In this document: one piece after another, positions 36,331 to 44,566 of the stretch
Layout: each line of letters opens with the position of its first letter
Position numbering within the stretch: position 1 is the stretch's first letter
Assembly (NCBI RefSeq): GCF_033096005.1
Contig: NZ_AP026803.1
Coordinates: 602,501-666,500, forward strand
DNA length: 64,000 bases
Direction: 5' to 3'
Source of the DNA: Lactobacillus xylocopicola
GTDB lineage: Bacteria > Bacillota > Bacilli > Lactobacillales > Lactobacillaceae
The notes under the pieces: model-generated
What the model was told of the DNA's origin: nothing
The model's input: the letters and a program-made list of their open reading frames with translations, nothing else
Database searches by the model: none
Made by a program: the position numbers and the translations under genes

Positions 36331-36708
36331 TTTTAATCACCTCAAAATCAATTATACATTAATAAAAGTGATAGTTTGATAGATATTTAGGCGAGCAAAT
36401 AATAAAATCGGTTTAGTAACCAATTTAGAAATACTGTGGTTAAAAAATCTGTAGGTAGATTGGTTAAGCATAGCTTAACTACCTGAAAAGCAGGTAATTT
36501 TATTTTAAGAGCCCACAATATTGATCTATCTTCAAGTTTTTAGAAAAATTGGAAAACTGAGTTCGCATTATCGAAAATCAGATTTGAAAACTGCTGGTTA
36601 CTGATAGTCAAAGCTGTTTTTTAGGTTACAGGTTATGTTTATTATATAATAAGTAAATGGTGATTTTTATATAATCTATAGTTGTGATAATATCGTTAAT
36701 GAATTATT
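36331..36708. other. Duplicated non-coding segment before module 2
   Basis: This AT-rich stretch resembles 32370-32540: both contain AACCAAT, TCTGTAGGTA, CTACCT, GTAATTTTATTT and CAATATTGA in the same order. Hairpins at 36463-36479 (GTTAAGC/GCTTAAC) and 36481-36495 (ACCTG/CAGGT) replace those of copy 1. No gene is seen. Confidence 0.6.
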
Positions 36709-36722
36709 TGTTAAAGCAATTA

Positions 36723-37337
36723 CAAAAGTACAGATTAAGAAATTTGGACTTGCATTAGTCTGTGTTAGCTTATTAGGATCTGCGGTGGCGCCAGCAGCAG
36801 TACCTGTTTCGAATGCTTCGGCGACTAGCAAAAGTCAAACAGTTAAGATTAATGGCTTTAAGATGACTATAAAAGAGTTGAACGCAAACTGAATAAATCA
36901 AAGGTAGTGTATATGCCAGTAAGGAAGAGATTGATAAGGCCTTAAAGCAGGGTGGCAGAGTTTCTAAAGTGAAAACTGTCAAGAAAAACAAACGTAATAA
37001 AAAAGCCACCAAAACGGGTGCTTCAGGTGCCGGAGCGGTTGGAGCAGCAGCTCCGGCATTAGCACTTGCTACAGGCTCAGGATTCGCTCCAGTTGTGTTA
37101 ACTGTAGGTGGTACTATACTTGTTGGGTTAGTAGCTTTAAAAGCTGGTTCTGCTGCTTATAGAACAGCTGCGCAATACTTTTCCAAAAATTCGGGAAGAT
37201 ATAAAGAGAATAAGAAAATTAAGGAACATAGGACCCATCAGTCAAAACATAACAGGAACAAGCATCAAAGGGGACGAAGACGAGTTGATAAACTCGAAAA
37301 GAAAAAATTGAGAGAAAGTTGGAAGAATAACAAATAG
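36723..37337 (+). pseudogene. Toxin-like gene of module 2, decayed 5' half
   Basis: The DNA matches module 1 from the signal peptide to the KTVKK linker, but the start codon position is ACA instead of ATG, the ribosome site is lost, and two single T deletions (near 36880 and 36915) break the frame. From the GTG at 36969 the frame is open for 122 residues: KTVKK linker, a hydrophobic Gly/Ala/Val segment, then a basic tip (HRTHQSKHNRNKHQRGRRR, ending RESWKNNK). The tip differs from module 1 although both end in W-K-x-N-K. It is unlikely to be exported now. Confidence 0.72.
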
Positions 37338-37349
37338 AGGAGACTCCTG

Positions 37350-37928
37350 ATGATAATCAAAAGAGAAAATTGGAATAACTACCTTGGTAAGGATATTTTA
37401 CTAGAAGTTTATGGCAGGTCGCGAGATAGTAATTCATTTTTATTAGGTTACATGGTTATTGATATAGATCAATATTATATTTTCAAATCTATTGATGAAT
37501 ATGGTCTAATTGATGGATATGTTTTATATCTGAAAAATGAGATTGAAAAAATTGAATGTGATGACAAATATATAAAGACAATAGGTTTTAATATCGATTA
37601 TCTTAAAAAAAGAAATTTGTTTGATCAACTAAATCTCAAACATATATATGATCAAATTCCTAAAGATAGTATTATCAGTATACTAGAATATTGTCGTGAT
37701 AATCACTTTTATGTGACATTGACACAGACTAAAGATGACTACGTTGAAACCGGAGAAATTATTTCTGTTGACTCACAAAAAATAGCTGTTGATGAAAAAA
37801 CTTACTGTAAAGATTTTGAAATAGCAGATGAAATTAGAAATACACCAATTTATATTAAAGATATTTTGACACTTGAGATTGTTAACAAAGAAAATTTTCT
37901 TTACAAACAATATCTTAAGCAAAAGTAG
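37350..37928 (+). CDS. Putative immunity protein of module 2
   Basis: A 192-residue acidic protein starting at ATG 37350 behind GAGGAG. It aligns along its length with the module 1 product (ILLEVYGRSRDSNSFLLGYM, DEYGLIDGYVLYLK, SIISILEYC, LYKQYLKQK) but is clearly divergent. The gene remains intact although its toxin partner is broken, which would fit continued need for protection from sister strains. Confidence 0.72.
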   Translation: MIIKRENWNNYLGKDILLEVYGRSRDSNSFLLGYMVIDIDQYYIFKSIDEYGLIDGYVLYLKNEIEKIECDDKYIKTIGFNIDYLKKRNLFDQLNLKHIYDQIPKDSIISILEYCRDNHFYVTLTQTKDDYVETGEIISVDSQKIAVDEKTYCKDFEIADEIRNTPIYIKDILTLEIVNKENFLYKQYLKQK

Positions 37929-37962
37929 TTATTTAGCTTTATTCATACAATATAAATTGGAA

Positions 37963-37986
37963 AGTCACCTTTGGGTGGCTTTTTAG
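37963..37986 (+). terminator. Intrinsic terminator of module 2
   Basis: AGTCACC pairs with GGTGGCT with a four-base loop, then T residues. It is part of a repeat shared with module 1. Confidence 0.8.
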
Positions 37987-38040
37987 TGAATATAGCAGAC
38001 CATGATATTTTTTCCGTAATCCTTAAGGTATTTCAGCTAT

Positions 38041-38124
38041 TGCTTGGTGACTGACCGCACGGTTGCGCAACACTTTGTCAAACATCCTGGAGAGACTAGA
38101 AAACGCACGCTTGAGTATAAATAA
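38041..38124 (+). pseudogene. Possible orphan toxin tip, module 3
   Basis: After the repeated terminator block ends, a 27-codon frame reads CLVTDRTVAQHFVKHPGE followed by a basic end and TAA. It has no start. It stops 27 bases before the next immunity paralogue, the place where a toxin 3' end sits in modules 1 and 2. It may be the remnant of a third C-terminal tip, or an unrelated fragment. Confidence 0.35.
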
Positions 38125-38151
38125 AGCATAATAACAAATAAGGAGAAATTT

Positions 38152-38745
38152 ATGATAATTAAAAGAAAAAATTGGAATGACTATCTTAACAAAAATATTT
38201 TAGTAGAGAAGTTCGGGGAATCGCAGTCAAACGGTGCATTTACCTTGGGCTACATGGTAGCTGATTTAGGTCAATATTATATTTTCGAAATCCTTGATGA
38301 TATTGGTCGCTTATTGGTGTACACTCTGTGCAAGAAAACGGACATTGAAAGAATAGAATGTGATGATCCTTACACTAAAGTGTTCGATTTTTACGTAGAT
38401 TATCAAAAGAAAAACAATAATTTTGATCGATTAGATTTGCAAAAGATGTATAAGCGTATTCCTAAATAAAGCATTAATACAATATTGGAATATTGCCGTG
38501 ACAATAATTTCTACGTCTCACTTACTGAAGAACAGAGCGACTTTTACAAAACTGGAAGAGTTGTTTCAGTCGATTCGCAAAAAGTATTAATTGATGAAAA
38601 AACGTACAATAAGGATTTTGAGTTCGATACGACAGATGAACCTCCTACCAAGATTAGTGACATTTTGACATTGGAATTCGTATCTGAAAAGAATTATCTT
38701 TATGGACAATATTTAAAGCAAAAAAATAAGCAGTTGAAATCATAA
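38152..38745 (+). pseudogene. Third immunity paralogue, split by an in-frame TAA
   Basis: The frame starts at ATG 38152 behind AAGGAGA, runs 105 codons to TAA at 38467-38469, and continues in the same frame to 38745. The two parts align without a gap to the module 2 protein: ...YKRIPK, stop, SINTILEYCRDNNFYVSL... ending LYGQYLKQK. One stop codon replaces the residue that is Lys or Asp in the others. A long N-terminal product might still be made. Confidence 0.75.
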
Positions 38746-38757
38746 TTTCTTTTAGAA

Positions 38758-38779
38758 GACCAACTTTTGTTGGTTTTTT
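38758..38779 (+). terminator. Intrinsic terminator of module 3
   Basis: ACCAAC pairs with GTTGGT around TTTT and is followed by six T residues. Confidence 0.8.
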
Positions 38780-38997
38780 CGTTTGTTTCAGCTGCTTGTT
38801 ATTTCTTTTATATTTGTATCATCAGAGTTTCTTGTTTTGTCCTAAATATGTATATTTAGCTTATTGCTGGGGAGCCACAAAGGCAGCATTGAAAATTCTC
38901 ATGGGTGGCCTCATATTGTTAGACCTCATTACTTAGTTGGTAATTTTGTAGGCTCTTTTACGCCCAAGTTGATTGGTCGAGTAGGAAAGTATTGATT

Positions 38998-39369
38998 ATG
39001 AAAAAGATAAAAGTTTTTTCTGTTATTTTAGAAGTCTTGGGATTTTTATTAGGTTTATTATTATTTCTAAATGAAGTTGGGATACCACTTAATACTGATT
39101 TTTATGGAAAAACTTTCAGTATTATTTATACGACTGGTGGCATTTTAACCATGACTAGCTGCCTTGTTCATGCAATCGATACTTTTAGTAAGTCGAGGAT
39201 TAGGATGGTGATGACTGCTAGTTTTAGCTGTACCATCTTAAGTTGGCTATATGACTTAATCTTATTTCAGTTTGACCTGGGATTTTCAGATGTTACAGGG
39301 ATACTAGCAATATTAGCTGCATTAATTATGTTAACCTATCTCAAAGATAAGAGACAATCTATGGCATAA
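38998..39369 (+). CDS. Four-helix membrane protein, unknown
   Basis: A 123-residue protein with four predicted transmembrane segments (about residues 6-24, 41-60, 69-88 and 96-114) and a short basic C-terminus. ATG 38998 is used because TAGGAAAG lies about eight bases upstream; a TTG at 38992 is the alternative. It sits alone near the right border of the island. No family is recognised. Confidence 0.6.
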   Translation: MKKIKVFSVILEVLGFLLGLLLFLNEVGIPLNTDFYGKTFSIIYTTGGILTMTSCLVHAIDTFSKSRIRMVMTASFSCTILSWLYDLILFQFDLGFSDVTGILAILAALIMLTYLKDKRQSMA

Positions 39370-39487
39370 GAAAACTGAGAAATGAGTTATAACAATAACT
39401 GCTTCTCTAAGCGGGTACTGCAAAAGCTGAAGTAAATGATCGTCGATGCTGTTAAGTTCTGAAACACGTCCAATATCCAATCATCAA

Positions 39488-39529
39488 AAAGGGTCCTAAC
39501 TCCGATTAGTTGAAGTCAGGACCCTTTTT
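39488..39529. terminator. Bidirectional intrinsic terminator
   Basis: GGGTCCTAACT pairs with AGTCAGGACCC, with A and T runs on the two sides. It separates convergent genes. Confidence 0.88.
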
Positions 39530-39571
39530 GTAATAAGGTCAGTTTGCATCTTTACCCTGAATGGCTAAGAA

Positions 39572-39910
39572 CTATTTCAAATACTTAAGCAGCTGCGAGA
39601 TTTCTGCTTCTTTTTGGGCTTGCGGCAGGCTATTATCCTGCAAGATTTCGAGCGCTTGACGTGCTACGGAATATACTTGTTCATCGCCACTGTCGCTTAG
39701 AGTGTAACCAATATTTAAAAATGTTTCCAAGCTGCTAGTGTTTTGATCTGCTAAGGCCTTTTTTATTAGAAGTTTAGCAATGGTTTTGAAATTTCGTCTT
39801 TTTTTACGTTTTTCCTTGCTTTTTTCGTAAGCTGGTAAGAACAGGGCAATACAAACAGCGGCTATTTCGGCAAATGCTGTTACCCATTCAGACAATGGAC
39901 CAATTTCCAT
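39572..39910 (-). CDS. Small membrane-anchored protein, unknown
   Basis: A 112-residue protein with one N-terminal hydrophobic helix (WVTAFAEIAAVCIALFLPAY, residues 9-28), a basic stretch (KSKEKRKKRRNFK) that should stay in the cytoplasm, and a helical C-terminal domain. AAAGGGAT precedes the start. No family is recognised. Confidence 0.6.
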   Translation of the reverse strand: MEIGPLSEWVTAFAEIAAVCIALFLPAYEKSKEKRKKRRNFKTIAKLLIKKALADQNTSSLETFLNIGYTLSDSGDEQVYSVARQALEILQDNSLPQAQKEAEISQLLKYLK

Positions 39911-40061
39911 AATTTATCCCTTTCTGTAATAGTAATTATAATTTACTATCATAGCTCAATTAGCACAGTCTGGAAACAAGTTTGATTGTGAATATTTGCC
40001 ATTGCAAACGCAAAATAAAGTTAAATATTTTGCCACAGAACAGTATTATTGGGGAGTTTGT

Positions 40062-40595
40062 TTATTTTAATGATCGCTTATGTTTACGTAATTTCTTTAA
40101 GGCCCATTCATAGTGGCTTGAAGTATTAGAAATAAAGTACGATCCAAGAGCATTATTGCCAGTCCACGAAAAAGTCTTCTTGGTAAAAAGTTCGTCATTG
40201 GTAAAGGAGGCCAGTAATTGCATTACTTGCTCGTGACTCTTATGCAACAGTTCTTCCATTTCTGCTAAATTAGTGGACTGGTGTTTTTCCTGAAATTTGT
40301 TGTTCAGATCGCCATAGTTGCGCCAATTGTATCCAGCTGGCAAAAAAGCTTGCTCTTTGCCGGCTTGGTTATTATTAATCCAATTCAGTAGCAAATTTTG
40401 CCATTCATACAGGTGAGCCAATACATCACGTACATTATGATCACGTTGCCAATGTGCCTCCTTCAGGTTACTAGTATCGAAAGTAAAATCAGCTTCACGG
40501 GCATCTTCAGGTAACGAACTAATTAAAGCAAGCAGTTTTTGATAAGCAGTATTGCTCGCATCAATCAACTCGGTCTTATTGGTGGGTCTGGTCAT
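40062..40595 (-). CDS. ClbS/DfsB-family four-helix protein (DinB-like)
   Basis: A 177-residue helical protein with the ClbS/DfsB pattern: NKTELIDASNTAYQKLLALI at the N-terminus, RDHNVRDVLAHLYEWQNLLLNW in the middle, then PAGYNWRNYGDLNNKF. His residues of the DinB-type site are partly kept. Family members protect against DNA-damaging metabolites or act as unknown hydrolases; here no such pathway is adjacent, so the role is open. Confidence 0.85.
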   Translation of the reverse strand: MTRPTNKTELIDASNTAYQKLLALISSLPEDAREADFTFDTSNLKEAHWQRDHNVRDVLAHLYEWQNLLLNWINNNQAGKEQAFLPAGYNWRNYGDLNNKFQEKHQSTNLAEMEELLHKSHEQVMQLLASFTNDELFTKKTFSWTGNNALGSYFISNTSSHYEWALKKLRKHKRSLK

Positions 40596-40997
40596 ATTCA
40601 GATCTCATTTTAATTTATGGTATTACTAAAACAAGTTTAGTATACCGAAAGAAAGAGCTTTTTGAAAATCTGCTAGCTACTGAAGATCAAAACATTACTA
40701 AATTCGAAAATGAATGTAACAACACATTATTTAATGATATGATTGTTTTTCAAATACAGAGCCACAAATTTGGGATTAAGTAACAGATGGTAGTTTTGCT
40801 GCCACCAATAGGGCACTCCCGCCTAATAGCTAGCGGAGTCAGTGCGTTTTGGAGCAAACTTGCGGTGACATTGGTGAGCTGCGGGATATTAACAAATTGA
40901 CCATCTCTTAACGTTTTTAAAATTTGAGGAGTGCTGGCTTAACTTTTACAAAAAATCTGAAAAAATAAATTTATTTCGTTAAATTAAAGATACTCTC
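40596..40997. other. Gene-free interval with a possible coding remnant
   Basis: About 400 bases with no complete gene. On the plus strand one frame stays open from about 40612 to 40783 (includes YRKKELFENLLATEDQNITK, ending FGIK and TAA) but lacks a start and ribosome site, so it may be a gene fragment or chance. An imperfect hairpin lies near 40808-40843. Confidence 0.4.
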
Positions 40998-41618
40998 TTA
41001 TTCAAAGATAGTTTTCCAATTGGTGCTGGAGTATGCATCAAAACACATTCGAACCTGTTCTTCAGAACCTTTGTCACTACTTAAGTTAGGGAGATCATCA
41101 AATGAAAAATAAGAACTTTGAGTAGTTTCGTTGTTCTTGGTAAAGTGACCGCCGATTGCCTTACAAAGAAAGAAAATTTCACAAACTCCGTAAGGATACG
41201 CTACCGTACTGTGTTTTGCTAAATCATGAATGGCTATTACATTTTCAACCGTAATATCAATACCAGCTTCTTCCTTAGTTTCTTTAATGCAATTTTCTGC
41301 GACTGATAAGTTAACTTCGCACCAACCGCCGGGAATGGACCAAGTTCCGTCATTTTCTTTTACTAATAATATCTTATTATTAGTAAAAATTGCAGCTCGA
41401 GTAGCAATTTTGGGAGTTTGATATCCTACTTCATTACAGAAAAGTTGTTTAACTTGTTCAATTTTTAAACTTGATTTTTCTGCTATCATTTCAGCAGCTA
41501 TATCTCTAATTCGTTGGTATCGTTCTTGGTCGAATTTATCTTTACCGTAGGTCAACCCGATTTGAGCTAAACTTTGTAACTCAACGGCCCATTTGATTAG
41601 TTTGTCATTTTCTTTCAT
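40998..41618 (-). CDS. NUDIX hydrolase with NUDIX_N domain
   Basis: A 206-residue protein with an N-terminal helical domain (residues 1-60, IKWAVELQSLAQIGLTY) as in the NUDIX_N ADP-ribose/sugar-nucleotide pyrophosphatase group, and a NUDIX box GGWCEVNLSVAENCIKETKE followed by EAG near residue 97. The box keeps the catalytic Glu residues. It hydrolyses a nucleoside diphosphate derivative that cannot be named. It is a single gene on the minus strand. Confidence 0.88.
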   Translation of the reverse strand: MKENDKLIKWAVELQSLAQIGLTYGKDKFDQERYQRIRDIAAEMIAEKSSLKIEQVKQLFCNEVGYQTPKIATRAAIFTNNKILLVKENDGTWSIPGGWCEVNLSVAENCIKETKEEAGIDITVENVIAIHDLAKHSTVAYPYGVCEIFFLCKAIGGHFTKNNETTQSSYFSFDDLPNLSSDKGSEEQVRMCFDAYSSTNWKTIFE

Positions 41619-41869
41619 AATGTAAACCTCTAATATATTTCAGATAGCAATATTATATGTTGGCTTAAATTAAAAGTAAATATATTTTTAATTTCACTTG
41701 AGTCTTGGCCTATCACATGATTTCAGCTATAACAACTTTTAGCTTCTTTGACTTTAATATTAATTTAAGCTTAAATATAAATAAGATATAAAATAAACAG
41801 TAACCGACATTTTTATACAAGGTGTATTTTGTTTCGTGCTGTCTATCTAGAAATAGAAAAGTGGGTGGA
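41619..41869. other. AT-rich intergenic region before the ABC genes
   Basis: No gene is visible. Divergent promoters for the NUDIX gene and the ABC operon must lie here. Several TATAAT-like words occur around 41780-41800. Confidence 0.4.
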
Positions 41870-41920
41870 ATGTTGACTAAGCAGATTATTAATGCTCACC
41901 AACTGACAAAGGAATACTAG
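41870..41920 (+). pseudogene. N-terminal segment of the ABC ATPase gene, ended by TAG at 41918
   Basis: ATG 41870, behind GTGGGTGGA, opens a 16-codon frame reading MLTKQIINAHQLTKEY, then TAG, then directly the ABC ATPase frame (VVDRKSTLG). HxLTKxY is the usual start of this ATPase type and a Gln codon (CAG) is expected at the stop, so the gene appears to have an amber mutation at codon 17. Confidence 0.65.
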
Positions 41921-42850
41921 GTGGTCGATCGCAAAAGCACTTTAGGTTCGGCCATCAAGTCTGTTTTTGCTCCCCAGACTACTACGGTTAGAGCGGTTGA
42001 CCACTTAAACTTTGGCGTCAACGAAGGCGAAGCCGTTGGCTTTATTGGGCAAAATGGTGCAGGTAAAACCACAACGATTAAGATGTTGACGGGTACGCTT
42101 TACCCAACGTCTGGATACTGTTGGGTTAATGGTTTTGACCCGGTTAAGCGTCAAAACGATTTTAAGCGGTCAATTTCCGTTGTCATGGGAAATCGGTCTC
42201 AATTGTTTAATGATCTAACGCCTCGTGATTATCTGAACTTCCTGCAGGCAGTCTATGATCGAAATTTGGCCGAATTTAATGAAATTGTTGACCAAATTGC
42301 TCAGACATTGAAGGTCGAAGACAAGTTGAATTTGCAGACACGCAAGCTGTCTCTAGGTGAACGGATGAAAATTGAATTTTTGGCTGCAGTATCGATCAAG
42401 CCCAGGGTGCTTTTCTTAGACGAACCGACAATTGGGTTAGATGTCTTGGCAAAAAGAGATATCCGCAGTTTTTTGGTGAAGTTGAATAAGGAAAAGGGAC
42501 TCACAATCTTCTTGACGTCTCATGATATGGAAGATATTGCGACCATTTGTGATCGACTAATAATTGTCAACCAGGGTAAACTCATTTGGGACGGACAGAC
42601 TCAGGATCTAATCAAAAAATTCCAACAAAACAAGTACATTACTTTTAATAAGGCTGCGTCTTTTCGAGCTTTTAAGTTGAATGAGGACATTGTCAGTCAG
42701 GATGAGATTAAGATTACGATCAGGGTTCCAGCTAGTCAAGTTGATCAAAAGTTAAGCGAATTGATCGACGTTAAGGCGGGTACAGACTACAGTATTCAGG
42801 ACTTAAAACTGGATGACATCATTTTTGAATTGTTTTCAAAAGGAGAATAG
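41921..42850 (+). CDS. ABC-2 type transporter ATPase (NatA-like)
   Basis: The 309-residue frame from GTG 41921 has Walker A GQNGAGKTTTIKML near residue 44, signature LSLGERMKIEFLAA near 144, Walker B VLFLDEPTIGLD near 163 and the switch His in TSHDME. Only the first strand is missing because of TAG at 41918. AAAGGA at about 41905 is well placed for a restart at this GTG. It is followed by two permease genes at spacing of a few bases, making a three-gene exporter. The cargo is unknown. Confidence 0.9.
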   Translation: MVDRKSTLGSAIKSVFAPQTTTVRAVDHLNFGVNEGEAVGFIGQNGAGKTTTIKMLTGTLYPTSGYCWVNGFDPVKRQNDFKRSISVVMGNRSQLFNDLTPRDYLNFLQAVYDRNLAEFNEIVDQIAQTLKVEDKLNLQTRKLSLGERMKIEFLAAVSIKPRVLFLDEPTIGLDVLAKRDIRSFLVKLNKEKGLTIFLTSHDMEDIATICDRLIIVNQGKLIWDGQTQDLIKKFQQNKYITFNKAASFRAFKLNEDIVSQDEIKITIRVPASQVDQKLSELIDVKAGTDYSIQDLKLDDIIFELFSKGE

Positions 42851-42856
42851 TAAATA

Positions 42857-43651
42857 GTGCGGGCCTATTTTGCAATTATGAAAATTGCTATGAAATCAAT
42901 CCTTAATAATAAAAGCAGTGTCGCTATCTTATTATTGCAGTCGCTCGTCCCAATTATTGTGATGGGCTATTTGTGGTCAAGTATCTTGGCTCCCGGACAA
43001 AAAATCGGTGGAATGAGTAAAAATCAAATGCTGGTTTACTATTGCGGGGTCAACTTCATTAACTTTTTCGTGTGGTATGCGATCGATTGGGACCTGAATA
43101 ACGATATCCATTCTGGTGAATTGTCCAATATCTTACACCGGCCAGTTGCTCTGCAGACCTACTACTTTTGCCGCATGTTAGGTGATCGTGCGGCAAATTT
43201 CTTGCTCTTGGCGCCGCTGGTGCTACTCGGCCTGGTCTACCTGTGTATGCACAGCGGCCTAGCCGTTTCTGTAATAACAATTGTTAAATTTCTGGTCAAT
43301 ATCGCCTTAACAGCAACCCTTTGGTTTATGTTTTCCTATCTCGTAGGTTGTTTGGCCTATTGGTTCGAAAATTTGTTTTTTGTGTTATTAGTCAAAGAAG
43401 TAATGGTTTCACTGCTTGCCGGTTATTATTTTCCCTTGGCAATTTTGCCTTCAGCTTGGCGCAGGGTCCTTAACTGGTTACCCTTTCAGTATTTTGGCGC
43501 TTTTCCAGTCACTTCCCTAATCAAGAAAACCTCTACAGTCTTTTGGCTCCAAAATGTTGCACTAGAAGTGATTTGGCTGGGGATTTTTTATGTGCTAATG
43601 ATGGTAGCCAATAAAAGGGGACTGCATCAGTATTCAGATGTTCGAGGATAA
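42857..43651 (+). CDS. ABC-2 exporter permease, first subunit
   Basis: A 264-residue protein with six transmembrane segments, of the DUF990/ABC2_membrane_6 type that pairs with a second permease. It starts with GTG behind AAAGGAGAATAG. GELSNILHRPVALQTYYFCRMLGD near residue 85 is the cytoplasmic coupling loop. The second permease starts two bases after its stop. Confidence 0.88.
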   Translation: MRAYFAIMKIAMKSILNNKSSVAILLLQSLVPIIVMGYLWSSILAPGQKIGGMSKNQMLVYYCGVNFINFFVWYAIDWDLNNDIHSGELSNILHRPVALQTYYFCRMLGDRAANFLLLAPLVLLGLVYLCMHSGLAVSVITIVKFLVNIALTATLWFMFSYLVGCLAYWFENLFFVLLVKEVMVSLLAGYYFPLAILPSAWRRVLNWLPFQYFGAFPVTSLIKKTSTVFWLQNVALEVIWLGIFYVLMMVANKRGLHQYSDVRG

Positions 43652-43653
43652 CA

Positions 43654-44433
43654 ATGAAACAAAATTTATTGATGATCAAATCGTTGGTTAAAGTTTCTTT
43701 CTTGCAGGCGATGTCATATCGATTGGATGTTTTGTTTGGTCTACTATCATCAGTTATTTGGTTAGGCGTGCCCATTATCTTTTTCAAAGTTTTATATTTA
43801 AACGTCGATCAAATTGCCGGTTGGACTTTCAATGAAACACTTCTTCTGGTGGGTGTGTATACCCTAATTGATGGTATCATGATGGCTTTTTTGGTTAGTT
43901 CAATGCCTAGCCTAGAGCAAGACATTCGCGAGGGCACACTCGACAACATCTTGCTTAAACCGATTAATCCGCAATTATATTACTTCTGTCATGCAATTGA
44001 CTTTACCCAGTTTTTAAATGCTCTGCTGGGATTAGCGGTGATTGTCTATGCGACTTGGGGTTATCAATTTAGGCTGACCCAAATCTTGCTTTTCATTATT
44101 TCATGTCTAGCCGGCAGCATCCTGTATTATTCGCTCTGGTTCTTGTGGACGATTACAACCTTTTGGTTTCCAACTAATTTTGGTCGCTCCGACCTCTTCT
44201 TGAGTCTGATTCAGCTTAGCCGCTACCCGTCCAGTATTTACCGGGGTGCTGGTAGCATCCTGTTTAACTTTTTGCTCCCTTTCGGAATGGTGGCGACACC
44301 AGCTACGGTCGTTTTATTGCATAAAAGTATGGCTGTCCTAATAGTGCAGCTTTTAGTAGCTGGGGTTTTTGCTCTACTTGATATGCTCTTTTGGAAATTG
44401 GGAATTAGCAAGTATGATGGAGCAGGACGCTAG
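43654..44433 (+). CDS. ABC-2 exporter permease, second subunit
   Basis: A 259-residue six-segment membrane protein of the same class, with the coupling loop DIREGTLDNILLKPINPQLYYF near residue 89, clearly parallel to the loop in the first permease. It completes the ATPase-permease-permease unit. No cargo gene is adjacent; such exporters often move drugs, lipids or peptides. Confidence 0.88.
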   Translation: MKQNLLMIKSLVKVSFLQAMSYRLDVLFGLLSSVIWLGVPIIFFKVLYLNVDQIAGWTFNETLLLVGVYTLIDGIMMAFLVSSMPSLEQDIREGTLDNILLKPINPQLYYFCHAIDFTQFLNALLGLAVIVYATWGYQFRLTQILLFIISCLAGSILYYSLWFLWTITTFWFPTNFGRSDLFLSLIQLSRYPSSIYRGAGSILFNFLLPFGMVATPATVVLLHKSMAVLIVQLLVAGVFALLDMLFWKLGISKYDGAGR

Positions 44434-44526
44434 CAATCAGAATGGTCCAGCACTCTAAAACATAAATTCCTGCGGGGTAAGTGGCCATTTGGCATCTGTA
44501 TACCTGAAATTAAGTTTGAAATTAAA

Positions 44527-44558
44527 AAAACGCAAGCTGCTTTTGCAACTTGTGCTTT
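44527..44558 (-). terminator. Intrinsic terminator of murT
   Basis: CGCAAGCTGC pairs with GCAACTTGTG (one mismatch) around TTTT. The minus strand continues with a run of T. Confidence 0.8.
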
Positions 44559-44566
44559 TTGTATGG

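Noticed and set aside
39572..39910. Holin-like phage gene
   Set aside because: Only one membrane helix, and no lysin or other phage gene is nearby.
31006..40000. Right attachment-site copy of the tRNA-Gln 3' end
   Set aside because: No second copy of GAGCCCGGATATCCC was seen by eye up to 40 kb, so integration at this tRNA is unproven.
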